DNA of 64,000 nucleotides, from contig CM039126.1 in assembly GCA_022036555.1 (NCBI GenBank), positions 11,605,591-11,669,590 on the forward strand, read 5' to 3'. Shown piece after piece: positions 1 through 13,011 of this stretch. The notes below the pieces were generated by a model, which made no database searches, was not told where the DNA came from, and worked only from the letters and a program-made list of their open reading frames with translations. The stretch comes from Microstegium vimineum. Taxonomy: Eukaryota > Streptophyta > Magnoliopsida > Poales > Poaceae. Each line of letters starts with the position of its first letter. The stretch's first letter is position 1. The position numbers and the translations under genes are program-made.

Positions 1-3000
1 TGCCTGTAAATATATGTAAACGAAATAGAAGTCGTCTCCTAAAATCAAGTTGTATGTGGCACAGAAGAAGAGGAATATGGCAACTAAAATCTCTGATATG
101 GTGCATCTGCAAGGAGCATGGAAACAGGTGCATAAACTAGAGTCAGCTCGAACTAAAACTTGATGAAATTTCTCAGGAACAATAAATAAAACGCCCAGCA
201 GGCTACCTGTCACAAAACCTGCAGCGATGATTTTCAAGTATTTGTGGCTCAGACTTGGTGCCGTTTGAATTACCAAGCTTCTCAGTGACAACCCACTCGT
301 TTACACTCCCAAGCTCGAATAAACCGATGAATGTCGCCTTTGTTCGGTGAAAAGACATCACATTCTCAAAGAGGATCCAGAATGGTATGAAATGGATATA
401 ACTGAAATCAAAACAGTTGTTAGAAACATTTTTAACATCCTATTTGATGTGAGAGTTCTTGAAGATACAAACCTTGGATTTCTGGTGGCGTAAAGAAGTG
501 TTATTGTTGTTGGGATATAAACCACCCCCCATACAGGAACAGTGACCTCAGGAATTAGGACAGATAAAGGAATTACTACACAGTAGAGCATGAAAGGTAC
601 CACATGGGCAACAACCTTCCTAATGAAAAAGAAGCTGTAGATCAGATAGAGCTTCCTCCAAAGTGACACCTCCTGCACCAAGATTTAGAGGACTTCAGAT
701 AGATATTGCAAAAGAAACAAACAACAATGCTGCAATGGAATGGTCAAATCTTGAGAGGCTCTACAATTAATACTCATGTTTTTCCTGTTTTTCTTTCTGG
801 AGGAATTGATACTGATTCTTACTAGAGAAGAAACCACTTTATATCTAAACTCCAAACACATACTGTGGCTAGATTGTAGCGAAAAATTACCTTAGTCAGA
901 ATAATTTCCACTCCCGTCTTCCGGAATAAATTTGCTGCCCCACATGTCCACCGATGTTGTTGACGGCGGTATGCCTTCAGATTGCTTGGCAGTTCACTTT
1001 TTACCTATGATTTCAACAATAATAAGTTTACATCATTGATCGAAAAAATATTAAGTTTGCATCACATTATAAATATGACTATTGTCTGTAGGACTACATA
1101 TCATAAGAGAAAAAATGTTGAGATAGCTTTGACATCTCTTCAGTACAATATGTACAGTAATCATATTCACCATTTTATCATGCTATATCCTGGCTATATT
1201 TTCCCCCTTATATTGTATATTGTAAGGTCAATTTCAAAGTAGAATTGCAGAAAAGACAGTGTAACTTAACTAGAAAACTGAATCCTATTAGTGCATTATA
1301 CTAGTACTATTTGTTACCTTAACATCCCCAACAAAGATGAATTTCCATCCTTTCAGAACTGCTCTGACTGCTAAATCCATGTCTTCCACAGTGGTTCGAT
1401 CCTCCCAGCCCCCAGCTTCCTTGATTGAAGAAATTCTCCAGACGCCAGCAGTTCCTGAACTTAAATAGGTTAGTCCCACAAAATTACTAATAATTGAATT
1501 CTGACACAGAGAACTTTCTGTTATACCGTTAAAACCAAAGAAGCCAAAGGTGGATGAACCTGCTTCCTGCTCTACTTTGAAGTGATAATCTAATGTCATC
1601 TTTTGTATCCTTGTCATCAGGAATTGATTGGAATTAACTGCAAAACCGTCCCGAAATGGCAGTCAGCAAGTTCCTGTCAATTGTAACAAGAAATGCATCA
1701 GACAGATAAGCCTACTCTGCACATAAAAGGGAACAAACTTCTGTTTTAATGAGCATGTGTTTTTTCCCCGTGCTGTAACTGTAACCATAGGTGTAATGGT
1801 GGTCATAAGCTACATGTCATTTATATATCTACTTATGCTGACTGCTAAAACCAAGCAAATAAATACAACAGCATGGTCAACGAAGGACATACTAAGAGGC
1901 AATTCAACGTTGTTTTGGACTTTTGGGTTTAATATACTGCACGGTAGTAGCAATAAGAATTATTGCTAATTCAAGTAAACAAATCTAACAATGTCAAAAA
2001 ATATTCTCTTGGCTAACTGTTATATGCAAAAAGTAGAAAACGACATGTTCAATAGCCACAACATTGCTAAAGATTATAATTACATTTAAAGGATCTGTTT
2101 TCAAATATTTTCGTAGCTGATTAGCTATTTGTCTCAAACCAGTTTACAAAGGAGACGACCGTTTTAAGATTTAATAAACTACAATTTAATATGCCAATCT
2201 TGCAAGAAATTCTTCGAAAACTACTTAAAATAAGTGTAGCAGCATGACAGCCACAAGCATGCCCTAATCAAAGGAACTTGTGACTAGACAGTTGAGCGTT
2301 TTCATGCTTACCAAATTCCCACCGTGCCTGAACAAGAGCAATTTGTGGGTTATGAACAAGATATGGGACCGTCCTTGTGAGGAAGTCAGGTTCGGGTTGG
2401 AAATCGGCATCAAACACAGCGACAAAATCACACTGTTGAACATACTCGTAGAGCATCCCTTGTTTCAGCGCACCCGCCTTGTAGCCTTTCCGATTGTTCC
2501 TGACCTCATATTTTACGTTCTTGCCTTTGTTAGCCCAAAACTTGCATTCAAGCTCCACCAGATCCTATTGAGAACATTAACAACGGCAAAAATTAGTGAT
2601 ATGTGTGTGTGTGCGCGCGCGTGTGTGTGTGTGTGTGATGCATCTAGAAAAGCCAAAATTACTTATAATTTAGAAATGTATAAATGTGTAGCAAAAGCTA
2701 TGCATCTAGAAAAGCCAAAATTACTTATAATTTAGAAATGTATAAATGTGTAGCAAAAGCTATGCATCTATAAAAGCCAAAATAATTTATAATTTGGAAT
2801 GGAGGTAGTTTTTTTACAAGGTGTACTTCATTTTGTTAGAATAAGGCTTTGACCAACAATTGCACCATATTTTACTTATGTGATACAAAGTAATAATCAT
2901 AAGCAAACATTTCTTTTAATATGAATCTAACAACGTCAATTTTGAGCCACAACAAATATGTATCAATAGAGTAATTGTTGGTAAGAATTCCTAACAAAAG

Positions 3001-3977
3001 TAAATAATAGGCTTTATAGTTTCAAATAATATGGATATGTGACCCTATACCAGATACCTATATTATGCAGTGCATAAACAATGAAATGTCTGGGAAACCT
3101 GAAGTGACAAAGAGCTTTAATTTGCCAAAGAGGACTTTACTCATCCTGGTTGTCCTGCTGTTATTATAGGTATACTGCATTCATTGAGATTTGAGTTGGG
3201 ACGTACGTACTCAGCTCGATAAAAAGTGTAATGTTAGGTTTGAATGAGTTAAATATTTTTTGCTATGTTTTTACTAAATTTATCTGACTCATCGCTTCAG
3301 CTGAAAAGGGCTGAAGGGCAAGAAGATTCAAAGCTTTACCTTAACCGTCGGATCAGTGGAATCGTCGAGAACCTGTACGATGACCCTATCCGACGGCCAC
3401 GACATCCCGCATGCTGCTCCAATGGAAAGCTTGTACACCTGCGTGCCCAAAAGAAAATGAAAAAGGAATGGTACGTACAAAACCACCATTAATTCGCAAC
3501 ATTGCATTGCGATGGTCATGGTATGTACAGCGAGTGAACACGGACCTCCCGCTCGTTGTACATGGGGATTTGGACGAGCACCATGGGGTAGCCGACGCTG
3601 CGGCCAGCCTCCTCGTCCCCGTCGTCCTCCTCCTCGGCGGTGGGGCCAGCCATGGGGCCCAGCGCCCGGTACGGCCTCTTCCGCCGCGGCGCCAGAAGGC
3701 TGGCGGCGGCCAGGAACACGGCGTCCGCGAGGAGCATGGCCGACAGGGCCAGGCAGACCCACGACGCGGCGGCCAGCGCCGGCGCCACGGCCGCCGCGCG
3801 CGCCGCGTCCCACGCGGCCCGCAGCGCCTCGCCGCCCGACGACGACGCCGGCCAGCCAAGCAGCGGGGACGGGAACAAGTCGGACAACCGGCGCGGGAGC
3901 AGGGCCGTCGACCTGTCGAGGTCGAGCCACGCCCCCGCCACCGCGGCTAAGGAAGCCATCGCCGCGGCACCGGCCAT
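1..3977 (-). CDS. CSLA3: Glucomannan 4-beta-mannosyltransferase (cellulose synthase-like A), nine exons, 3' end off window
   Basis: This family 2 glycosyltransferase of the Golgi membrane polymerises GDP-mannose (and GDP-glucose) into mannan backbone. By splice-site reading the exons are 3977-3546, 3438-3340, 2564-2312, 1637-1527, 1454-1318, 1004-891, 672-473, 401-207 and 106 to the window edge; all are flanked by AG/GT and stay in phase. They give about 549 residues, close to the family's usual length of about 550, so only a few residues are missing. Visible features are an N-terminal hydrophobic segment (about residues 70-95), VLDDSTDP (about 167), the DAD metal/sugar motif (229-231), VEDMD (about 322), QQHRW (359-363) and C-terminal membrane helices from about residue 390. 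The start is the ATG at 3977, opening MAGAAAMASL. Assignment to CSLA rather than CSLC rests on YEVRNNRKGYKAGAL. The symbol CSLA3 is inferred from its position beside SSIIa, as I recall for rice chromosome 6. Confidence 0.9.
2601..2790. repeat. GT microsatellite plus 62-bp tandem repeat in CSLA intron 3
   Basis: A (GT)n/(GC)n tract occupies about 2601-2637. It is followed by a 62-bp unit beginning TGCATCTAGAAAAGCC that starts at 2639, 2701 and 2763; the first two copies are nearly identical and the third is partial and diverged. The array sits just upstream (in transcript terms) of the exon carrying the DAD motif. Confidence 0.9.
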
Positions 3978-6349
3978 TGTTCACGCCTTCCCGCCTGCCC
4001 TCTGCCCTGTGGCTGCGAGGGCTGCAGCTTTTGGGGACGTTGCTTTTCGCGGGTCGCGTCGGTGCGGGAGACCGGCTTTTGCCGTGATGACTGATGAGGC
4101 GAGTGGAGGTGGAGTACCAGAAGCTCACGAGTCACGAGATGACCCATCACTCTGGTTCGCTGGCTTCACCAAAGGTTTGGTTTATGACATGTGGGCCAAC
4201 GCACACCAGACCCCACAGTTCAGTGTTAACGGCTAGTGGCTCTGTACCTTACTGCTGCGTAGTGCGTAGTACAGTACACCGGAAGCTTGTCTCTTGCGCT
4301 ACGAGCATCTCGTTCCAATGGCCTACGGAGTGGAGTCCTCGGCATCACGTATCGGTACCGTCCGTGGGCCTTCCACAGTTTCACAACGCACGGTAGGCTT
4401 TGTACTCATTGGGCATCAGCAACAGCCACAGGGAGGAGGAAATGCCAAGAGCGAACGTCGTAGAGGTGGACGCGCAGAGATTCGTCCGTTGGTGGTGGTT
4501 GGCTTAGGTGCCGCCGGACCAAATGTCGCTGTCGTGGCCGCGCCCACACTCGCGACCACGAATAGTATGGGTGGACGCGCCAGCCGGTGCCCGGTGGCGC
4601 CAAAGGCTTTTTCTGCCCCAGTTTTGGATGCTCCCTCGTCGTGTTTCTCGTGCCCATTGGAACGAGATAGGCCGCGCGAATCAACCACCCCACACCTCTC
4701 CTTGGATCGCGCACGGATGCAGGATCCACAACACAGTTCAACCGGACGCGTCCGTTCCGACTTCCGACCCGTCCTTGCACCTGCACGAGCGCGGTGACGT
4801 ACATGCTGCTGGGACTCGCGGTACGCCAGCACTACTGTTCGCAGAAATGGTACTTGTTTTTCAAAACGATACAGGCAAAGGAACCGCCGGCACGCCTCAC
4901 TGCCAAAGGGAAAAAATGTCGTAGTGCAGGTAGACACCGGTGAGTTAAGATTTAAGTGCAACAGTGTAAGTTTAGGCTCTATTTGGTATGAATTCAAGTA
5001 CAAAGGAGTCAAAGCTGGTGAAACCAAAAAATAGTTGGTTGTTAGAAAAGTCGGTTGATTCCGACAGATTAAATAATGTTCTGTGAGAGAAAATGAGCTG
5101 CTGGAAACAGTTCCAGCGAGAGAAGAGACAAAATTAGTTTCTCACTATGGTGTACGGAAAAGCTAGAACTCTACCATACCAAAAGAAACCTTATCCTCTG
5201 AACTCAGCCATCCATCTTCTATTTACTCCCTGTCTCACCACCATTAGGCTACGCTTTTTGTGCATCTCCTAGAGTTTTCAAGATTTTTTTCTCAAAACCA
5301 TATAGTTTTTCAACTCACCAAGAAATATTATAAGAAATAAATAAAATTATCTCTAACAGTTTCGAATAATTCACTCCTAAAACATAAAAGATAATATTAC
5401 ATCAAAAATCATATACTATTTCTAAATTATCCAACCATTACATATTTGTTCCCCTCTCGTACATTTGCATCAAGAATCTTTTCTATTCTTTATTCTATAT
5501 TACACCCTTACACCTTAGATTGACACACCAATATGCATGTGGAAGACGCACGGGTATATGTGTGCATTTGATGATCTTTTCTAAGTGCTGAAAGATTGGA
5601 ACGTAAAATTAGAAATTCTTAGAGATTGCTTTTATTATTATTGCAAAAAAATTCTTAGATTGGGTGGTTTTATTAGAAACTCTTAGAGATGCTCTAAGCA
5701 ACAAAATGGCTTCCTTGCTCCTAATGCACTCCATAATTGTTGTTTGGTTCTTTTTCTAGATGAAGGCCCCACTATTTCTTCAGGTGATGCGTCATTGTTC
5801 ACTTAGGCCCAATGTAGCACGGAGTGAACCCTAACCAAGCGTATGGTCTGATGGACCAGGGCCGGAGTCCAACGATCACTAAACCCTAGTTGCGCCTTGC
5901 CAATGGCACGTGTGTGCATTGGACACACTCATATGATCTGATGCTCTCATCAACTTCGCTCTAATGCATCATTGATTGCTCCTTTCCTTTCCAATTCAAA
6001 ATCTTTGTGAATTCCAAATCATTTTTATGCATTCTTAAAGCTACCTAGTGTTAAGTTTGATAAGTATACATCACATAAACCATTAGACTCTCCTAAGTCA
6101 AGCTAGTAGTTCATACCACCTTTATAGTGCGACCAAAGGAAAAACAAAGTCCTAAACTACTCTAAGTACCTTCTAACTCCAAATGATACTTAAAACTAGT
6201 CCATCCTTAACCTTAGCGTCCATCCTTTAAAAACCAAAATGAATTCCGTCAGTAGGAGCATGGAAACCATTAATTGGCCAAACAATCATTATTATCATCA
6301 CGTAACTTAAATTGCCTCTGCAAAACATGTTATTCACAATAATCTTGTA
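3978..6349. other. CSLA upstream region, no gene seen
   Basis: The first 850 bp (to about 4830) are GC-rich and probably contain the CSLA promoter and 5' leader, but I could not fix a TATA box or start site. Reading frames here on both strands are low-complexity and show no domain. From about 4930 the sequence is AT-rich. Short motifs such as CTTAGAGATGCTCTAA near 5680 look like the worn end of a Tourist-like MITE, but I could not pair the ends. Confidence 0.5.
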
Positions 6350-6351
6350 TA

Positions 6352-6608
6352 CTCCCTCCGTCCACAAATATAAGGCCTGCACGTATTTCAAAATTCAAAC
6401 TCGGTTATCTTTGACTAACAATTAGCCTAATTAAATTAAAAGTTTGTATTACAATAGTAGTCATATTATATTTGTATTTAGAACTACTTTCTAATGATCA
6501 AACTTTTATTCCTATAAATTATATATTCTAAGAGAAATTATAGGTCAAAATATATTTTTGAAGACCGCACCAAGTTAAATCGCGCTTTATATTCAGAGAC
6601 GGAGGGAG
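6352..6608. mobile_element. Stowaway MITE
   Basis: The element starts CTCCCTCCGTCCACAAATAT and ends with the inverted form (ATATTCAGAGACGGAGGGAG). It is flanked by TA dinucleotides at 6350-6351 and 6609-6610. The terminal sequence, TA target duplication and 257-bp length fit the Tc1/mariner-derived Stowaway family. It has no coding capacity. Confidence 0.85.
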
Positions 6609-6639
6609 TAGTCACTAATCAAAAAAATCCAACTAGGGG

Positions 6640-6782
6640 GCTAGATGATTTTAGGATGGATCTATTGATATGATTTTTATTTTTTTAAACTCACCAACTT
6701 AAAAGTTATTAATAATTAATATTCTCAATGTTTGATTCAAATCTTATCCAAAATGACATCTAACACGAGAATGGAGGGAGTA
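6640..6782. mobile_element. Truncated Stowaway-like MITE end
   Basis: The right part ends GAGAATGGAGGGAGTA, the terminus expected of a Stowaway element, and is preceded by AT-rich sequence. A matching left terminus is not clear, so this is taken as a fragment; the left boundary is a guess. Confidence 0.45.
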
Positions 6783-6835
6783 CATATTTGACTTTTATAT
6801 AGAAATACATATATATGTATATTTTAGTATTTTAT

Positions 6836-7461
6836 AGTATACTAGCAAATGTGTCTGTGCGTTGCAACGGAAGTATAGTTTGTCGTGCATATTTACCTAG
6901 AAGATTTGCGATTTGGAGATAGAATTAGATTTCATATTGTCACGACCTCGCATTATTCTCTTAGAATGATTTGATTTTAATCTATTAGCGAAAATAGTAT
7001 ATTTATTAAAAATTGATAATTACACCGTTTACTTATGGTGGGCATAGCCACATCCGTCCAACAACTTTAAGTCCTAGTTTGAGTCCTATATGGACAATAA
7101 TTGTTAGACAAACCGATTCGTATAATATATTATTATGTATAGTAAAAACTCAATACATGTACGAATCAGACTTCATATATTGAAAAAAAATATAATATAT
7201 TTATCTTTCGGCACAAGTCATGTTGGAATAGGATTCGGTTGTTTTCGAGTTCGGATCACATACACAACTCAATAGGTTTTGGAATTGGACTTCATATCAT
7301 GCTAGAAAAAGAGCTAAGCACGGGTTATATATATATAAGTCCGTACAGACTCTATTGTCCGGTAGTCAGAGAGAGACGGAACAAAAAAATGGACGGACCA
7401 AAAAAAGGCTAAAATTTTACCTCTTTATTATTAGGTATAGATATAGATATAGATATAGATA
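6836..7461. repeat. Dispersed grass repeat ending in (GATATA)n
   Basis: The stretch begins ATACTAGCAAATGTGTCTGT and GCGTTGCAACGG, a motif I recognise as very common in grass intergenic DNA, and ends in four to five GATATA units (about 7431-7461). I cannot assign it to a class or define terminal repeats. No coding potential is seen. From 7462 to 8000 there is only the presumed 3' flank of the starch synthase gene. Confidence 0.45.
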
Positions 7462-8000
7462 AACATTTATGTTTAAATAGTATCTCAACGGTAGAAAGGC
7501 TAATAAAGAGTGACCAATTATTTAGCATTTAGAATAACACAGATCTAACAATTAAAAAATCTCGAATGTTTTAGGACGAAGGACTATCACCTAAATAAGT
7601 AACATGTTTGTGGACGGACATAGTAGCTTCATGTATTGAGTTGGCATTCCGAGCATCAGTAATGACAAACTAAAAACTGCATATTTCACTTATCGAAAAG
7701 AAAAATTGCATACTTCAATACAACCTCCACTACTGCGCTACAAAGTACGAATCCAGTCGGAACTCGACAGCACACACCTCAGTACATTCCCATAGTACTA
7801 CTACCTCTCTGAGTCATCTCTCCCCGAGACGCTGTCTGTGCCACCTCTGGCCACGCACCAACACCAGCGGCGCAGCACTGCATATGAAGTTCTTCACCGA
7901 GACCGTCGAACGCGCAATGTACAATGGACCAAACCGAAGATTTTAAAACCAATGCGACCAGAATTTGGTCGAACCATCTATGCGGAAGAGGCCGAAGGGT

Positions 8001-11000
8001 TCACCACTGGTACTTGGCCTTGACTAGGACGTCCTCGTAGAGCTCAGCCGCGTGGTCCCAGCTGAGGTCCTGCGACATGCCGCGCGCCTGGATACTCTTC
8101 CAGCTCTCCGCGTAGTTCCGGTACGTGTCGAGGCAGTGCCTGAGCGCCTCGATCAGCTTGTTGGCCTCGGCGCGGTCAAAAGTCCAGCCGAGCCCGGCGT
8201 CGCCGAACGGGTCGAACGGCGCCACGGTGTCCCTGAGCCCGCCCACGGCGTGCACCACGGGGACGGTGCCGTACGCCATGGCGTAGAGCTGGTTCAGCCC
8301 GCAGGGCTCGAACCGGGAGGGCATCACCAGCACGTCGGCGCCCGCGGTGATGCGATGCGCCATAGGCACCGAGAACCCGACCCACCCGCGCACCTTGCTG
8401 GGATGCTCCCGCTCCAAGTGCTGCAGCATCCGCTCCAGGTCGGCGCGCCCGGTGCCCAGCATCACCAGCTGCACATCCTGCCCCGCGATCCACGGCATCG
8501 CGTCCCCGATGATGTCCACGCCCTTCTGTCCATCCAGGCGCCCGATGAAGCCGAGCAGCGGCACGTCGTCCCGCACCTCCAGCCCCAGCTCCCGCTGCAG
8601 GGCCGCCTTGCACTGCCGCTTTCCAGCGTTCAGTGTCTCGAGGGAGTAGTTGGTGTAGCCGTCCGACCGCAGGTGCACGTCCACCTTGGGGTTCCACTCC
8701 TGGTGGTCGATGCCGTTCACGATGCCATTGATCTTCCAGTCGTTGGAACGGATGATGTCGTGGAGGCCCCACCCGCCTTCCACTGTCTTCAGCTCCCACA
8801 GGTAGCCCCGGCTGACGGTCACCACCCGGTCTGCCATCTTCAGACCCGCGGCGAAGATGTTGGCGTGCTCGCCACCGACGGGATCGTACAGCTCGAAATG
8901 TTGGAGGTAGTGTTCAGGCAAGTCCATGTACGGGAATTCATCCACAGGACCACGACCCTGCAAACAAGACGGAAGCCGTTAGGACGAAGGATAATGAATT
9001 CTGGATCAATGTTGGACAGAAAATCTGAAAGAAACAATTGACCAACAGAGCGATGTGTCAGGAGCAGAATTAAACCATCTTAATTTTTATAGGAAAAAGG
9101 CAGTGGCGCAGGAAACAACCTGGTGAGCGATATTATGTATGACAAGAATGGAGCGAGTGTACTGCATTAACCCATTGTCTCTGTAATATGCCTTCAGATA
9201 AACAGGCAGGAGTGCAGTGTGCCAATCATTGGCAATGAACACCAAATTTCCATCTCCGTAGCACACACCGCCACATGGAACGTGCCAAGGAACCTGCAGG
9301 TTATGGAGTAGTCACATATATAACCAGAACAATATTCAGGTACAGAATATTGAAGAACATGCCAGTTGAAGAACAACAGTAACATGAGTAGGGAGAAATC
9401 AAGATCATAAAATAGAAGTATCCCCTCTAGTGCAAAAGTTGATCCCAGCAGCCCAATCATCTAACATTTGGTTATATTTGGATTTACTTATGCCACACTT
9501 AGCACGAAACTACCAACATGTCTGAAACCCATAAAATTAAGAAATTTTCAAATTGGCTAACAGTCGAGTTCAGGACTTCAGGGGGTACCTCAACAGCAAC
9601 CTTGCAGAACAAAATCATGCGCTTCAAAATATCCTGAAATAAAATGGGAAATCTTATCTCAATCAATAAGGTATGGCTTTGGTTGCATTAGAAGTGTGAA
9701 AGTGAATTGTGAAAAATCAATTGAAAGATAGAAGCTTCACCTGTCTATTTCCCCCATATATGTCCTCTTGACGGTGCCGGAAGAGAGGTGCATCAATGAA
9801 CACAAAATCGACTCCATCGATAAATGCATGGAAGTAGTTCACTTCCAAGTCCTGAAGCCAAAACAAAATCTAATTATCGTTTGAAAATAAACAAAATTCA
9901 AAATCGACTCCATCCGTAAGTGCACACCAGACTGCAAATAACGCTTGCTCAGAGATCGTGGAAATCCAATGATGTAATAGGACAAGATGCTTATCTGGAT
10001 TCAGGATGTTTTGCTTTACTTTGACTCTGGAATCCCTAGCTAAACAGTTGTACCAAGCAGTTCCAAAAATAAAAGGCAATGTATGCTAAAAAAAGGCAAT
10101 TAAATTGAATATATTGCAAGTTTAGGCCTTGGCATTTCCTATGTCAAGTTCCCTTTTATCTAGAGGTTTACACATACCTGTCCTGCAGCTTTGTAGTATT
10201 TCCGGATCCCCATATCGAAGGCTTCCGCATAGTCCCCATACCTTGGTACCACAACCTAAGATTGAAACAAGCATGCCTCATAGTGCTAGGTCAAGTCATC
10301 TAAGGGATGAAATATGGATGAGGGACTCTCATTTGAAGGAATAGGGGGTCAAATTTTGAGAGATTGGTTGGAGTTGCCCTAAGTATCTAATACTCAGGAT
10401 ACCTTATTCAAAATTCGCAATGAGGCTGTAATGTTTTATAGCTAACTTTAACAATGTAACAGAAATACACAATGCTACCTCAAGCAATGTTTTCTGACAA
10501 GAGATCAATTCGTGCTAAACTTTTGTATGATCAGGATTTCAGATGTTTGTTATCTAAGAATAGGAATGGTACATTCAGATCTTGTTTTTTTTTTTTACGA
10601 GGATTTTCAACACCGTGCATCTCATGAGATCCAAGTATCGAGCTATGAACAACTCAAGTTCTAAACTTATAGATTCAACCATATACGTACTATGTAAGAT
10701 GATGGAAAAACAGGAAACCAAAACAAAACAAAAGCACACGAGTACTACCATAACACGATGTCCTCTTCTCGCTAAAGCCTTGGGTAAAGCTCCCACAACA
10801 TCTCCAAGGCCACCTAAAATATTCAGTAATTGCTCACATCAGTAATAACTCATCAGGCGAACTGAAATAAAAAAAGCACTTCTGAAAGAATCCACAAAGA
10901 GTAATGCCCTTGCCTGTTTTGCACCATGGAGAACATTCAGCAGCCACCACGATGACGTTCATGACATTCTCCCCGGCCAAAGGCCCAGAATCATTGTTCT

Positions 11001-11806
11001 CGTAGTGTTCAAAAGAACCAGCACCATCTGCACCAACCCTGGAATCATCCTTGGCTTCGACAGGCTCGTCAAAACCGATGTATTTCTTGAAATCCCAAGT
11101 GGCCTCCTGTACTACTTGCTCAGCTGGAGGAGGTGCAACTACATTTGAATCTCCGTCAACCTTTTCAGCAAGTTCAACATTAACATCAGGCGATGATTCA
11201 TGCAGTGGCGTCGGGGCTGGGACTGGGAGGACAGTCTCCGGCGCTATGTCTCCATAAGGAATGATCACCCTGTATCCCGGGGCTGGGAACTTGACTATGC
11301 TCGTCGGCGGCGCGGCGACGATAGACTTGATCTCAACGGCCGCCGCCAACGCGCCGTCCTGGGTGGACGCGGCGCCGTTCCTGGCCGTGTTTCCCGTCCC
11401 GGAGCCGTAACGGCCGACAGGCTGAAGAGGATCCCTCCGTTTCGAGACCTGGCCGGACATGAACGCACGTCGGTTTCAGAAAACAAACAGTGATCCAAAT
11501 CGAGGGGGTGACATGCGTCGTCGACCAACTAACCGCCTTGCGCCGAGCGCGGGGCAACCTGCTGGCGGCGTCGCCACTCCTCTCCGGCGCCGCGTCCTTG
11601 CCCCCGGCCTCGGCCTCCGCGCGCACCAGCACCGCGTCCCGGGGCGCGCGCGCCCGCGGCGGCGCCCAGAACGCGAAATTCGGGCAGGCGCCGTTGTGGA
11701 ACGGCGGGGAGCCGAACCTGGCCCGCCTGCGGCCCCCCGAGGAGGCGGAGGCGAGCGCGAGGAAGAAGCTGGAGGAAGCGGACGACACGGCCGCCGCCGA
11801 CGACAT
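8001..11806 (-). CDS. SSIIa: Starch synthase IIa, plastid, eight exons, complete
   Basis: SSIIa transfers glucose from ADP-glucose to short amylopectin chains, turning them into intermediate chains that set starch gelatinisation temperature. By splice-site reading the exons are 11806-11534, 11448-10914, 10813-10749, 10255-10178, 9851-9741, 9633-9589, 9293-9120 and 8957-8001; the sum is 2238 nt, 745 residues, in phase throughout. Residues 1 to about 57 look like a plastid transit peptide (Ser/Ala/Arg-rich), followed by a variable linker and then the GT5 catalytic domain from about 250. The ADP-glucose motif KTGGLGD (268-274) is split by intron 2, and the second GGL motif lies at about 664-668. 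The protein ends KAKYQW, as SSII proteins do. It matches rice ALK/SSII-3 better than SSIIb or SSIIc. Intron 2 has a GC rather than GT donor. No break is seen, so the gene appears functional. Confidence 0.95.
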
Positions 11807-12560
11807 GGGATCGGTGGTGGATCGATCGGGCCGGAAGCTCGTCCAACGGGGTGGCGCCGCCGGTGCCGCACGGGGAGCGCAGCGCACGCGGTGGGCGGCT
11901 GGGCAGCGGTAGAGTGGCGGAGTGGCGAGTGAGGAGGGTTTACGGCACCCTGTGGAGTGAGTTTGTTGTGTTGTGTGCGTGGCGAGTGTGGCCAAGCGGA
12001 TCACGGCGGGGACGGCGTGACGGAGCCAGCCAGGCCTCGCGCGAGCGGCCTCGCGTCGTTTGCTCGCGCTTTTGCAGCTGCGGCGCGCGCGCGCGCACTT
12101 GGAAAGAAGCGGCCGGCGCACGAGCTGGACTGCAGGAGCCAGCCGTTTCCCTCCTTCGGTGTGCTCCGGCCAATGACACGCGGGCCCAGAGTTTTGCTGG
12201 TCCTACCCGTCGGCGGCACGAGTGGGAAAGAGGGATTTGCTACTTCGGTAGGGGGGCACGATGAGAGGAAAACGGCGTGCTCCGGGGGATGGGATGATCG
12301 ACCTTGTTGAGTTGTTGTACTGATCTTCTCGATCGAACCGGCACTTGCAGCGGGACCCACTTTATAGAAGAGCAATAGAGTGGCGTGCAGACGGTCGGGC
12401 TGTGCCTTGGAAGGAAACATCATCGAAAAAGAAAAAGCCTACGCGATTGCTACACGGCTGCAGCCGACGGACGGCGGAGGGTGGTGGTGGTGGTGGTGGT
12501 GGTGGTGCCGTGGATAGATGAATGCACATGATCGAGTCACGTCACATACGAGGGCAAGGT
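11807..12560 (-). promoter_or_regulatory. SSIIa 5' leader and promoter region
   Basis: GC-rich sequence lies immediately upstream of the SSIIa start codon (11806). It includes a CGCGCG-rich stretch near 12085-12100 and a (GTG)n run at about 12480-12507. A TATA box could not be assigned with confidence. Open frames here on both strands are by-products of composition and show no family similarity. Confidence 0.4.
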
Positions 12561-13011
12561 CCATACTCCCATGAGATCAGAGATCTCCACGGCAAGCACA
12601 GGCACAGCGCAGCGCGACCGGTGCACCGGCGGTGGGAGAATGCGGTTTGGAGGGCACCGCCGCCGCGTTACACGAGCAACCGGGCGGTACCCTCCGTGCC
12701 GTAGTTGTCCTTCGTGGGGAGCTAGCTTACGTCAGCTCTGCTGCCTGGTGGTGCTTATTGCAAACCGGCTCCCAAATAAATTCAATCAAAGGAACCGTGT
12801 GGAGGCGTGGACACCTCCATGAATTCGCGATGCGTGTTTATGTATATGGATCTAACGTATAAGGGACGAAATGTTTTTAACTATTTCTTCTAACTTTAAA
12901 TGACAATCTCATGCGTCGGATGTATGCACACGGACACATGTACAGCAAATACACGACAGGTGCTCACGATGGGATTCATGGTAAACATGTGTGCATGGGA
13001 CTTATTTCACT

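Noticed and set aside
3411..4236. Several long GC-rich frames on the plus strand and in other minus frames over CSLA exon 1
   Set aside because: They are antisense or off-frame to the GC-rich CSLA exon, have Arg/Ala/Pro-rich composition and show no domain.
8052..9041. Plus-strand 329-codon frame and other overlapping frames across the last SSIIa exon
   Set aside because: This is the antisense shadow of a real, conserved exon with high GC at third codon positions.
11459..12423. Multiple long frames around the SSIIa first exon and promoter
   Set aside because: They are compositional frames in CG-rich DNA; only the frame starting at 11806 joins the SSIIa exons in phase.
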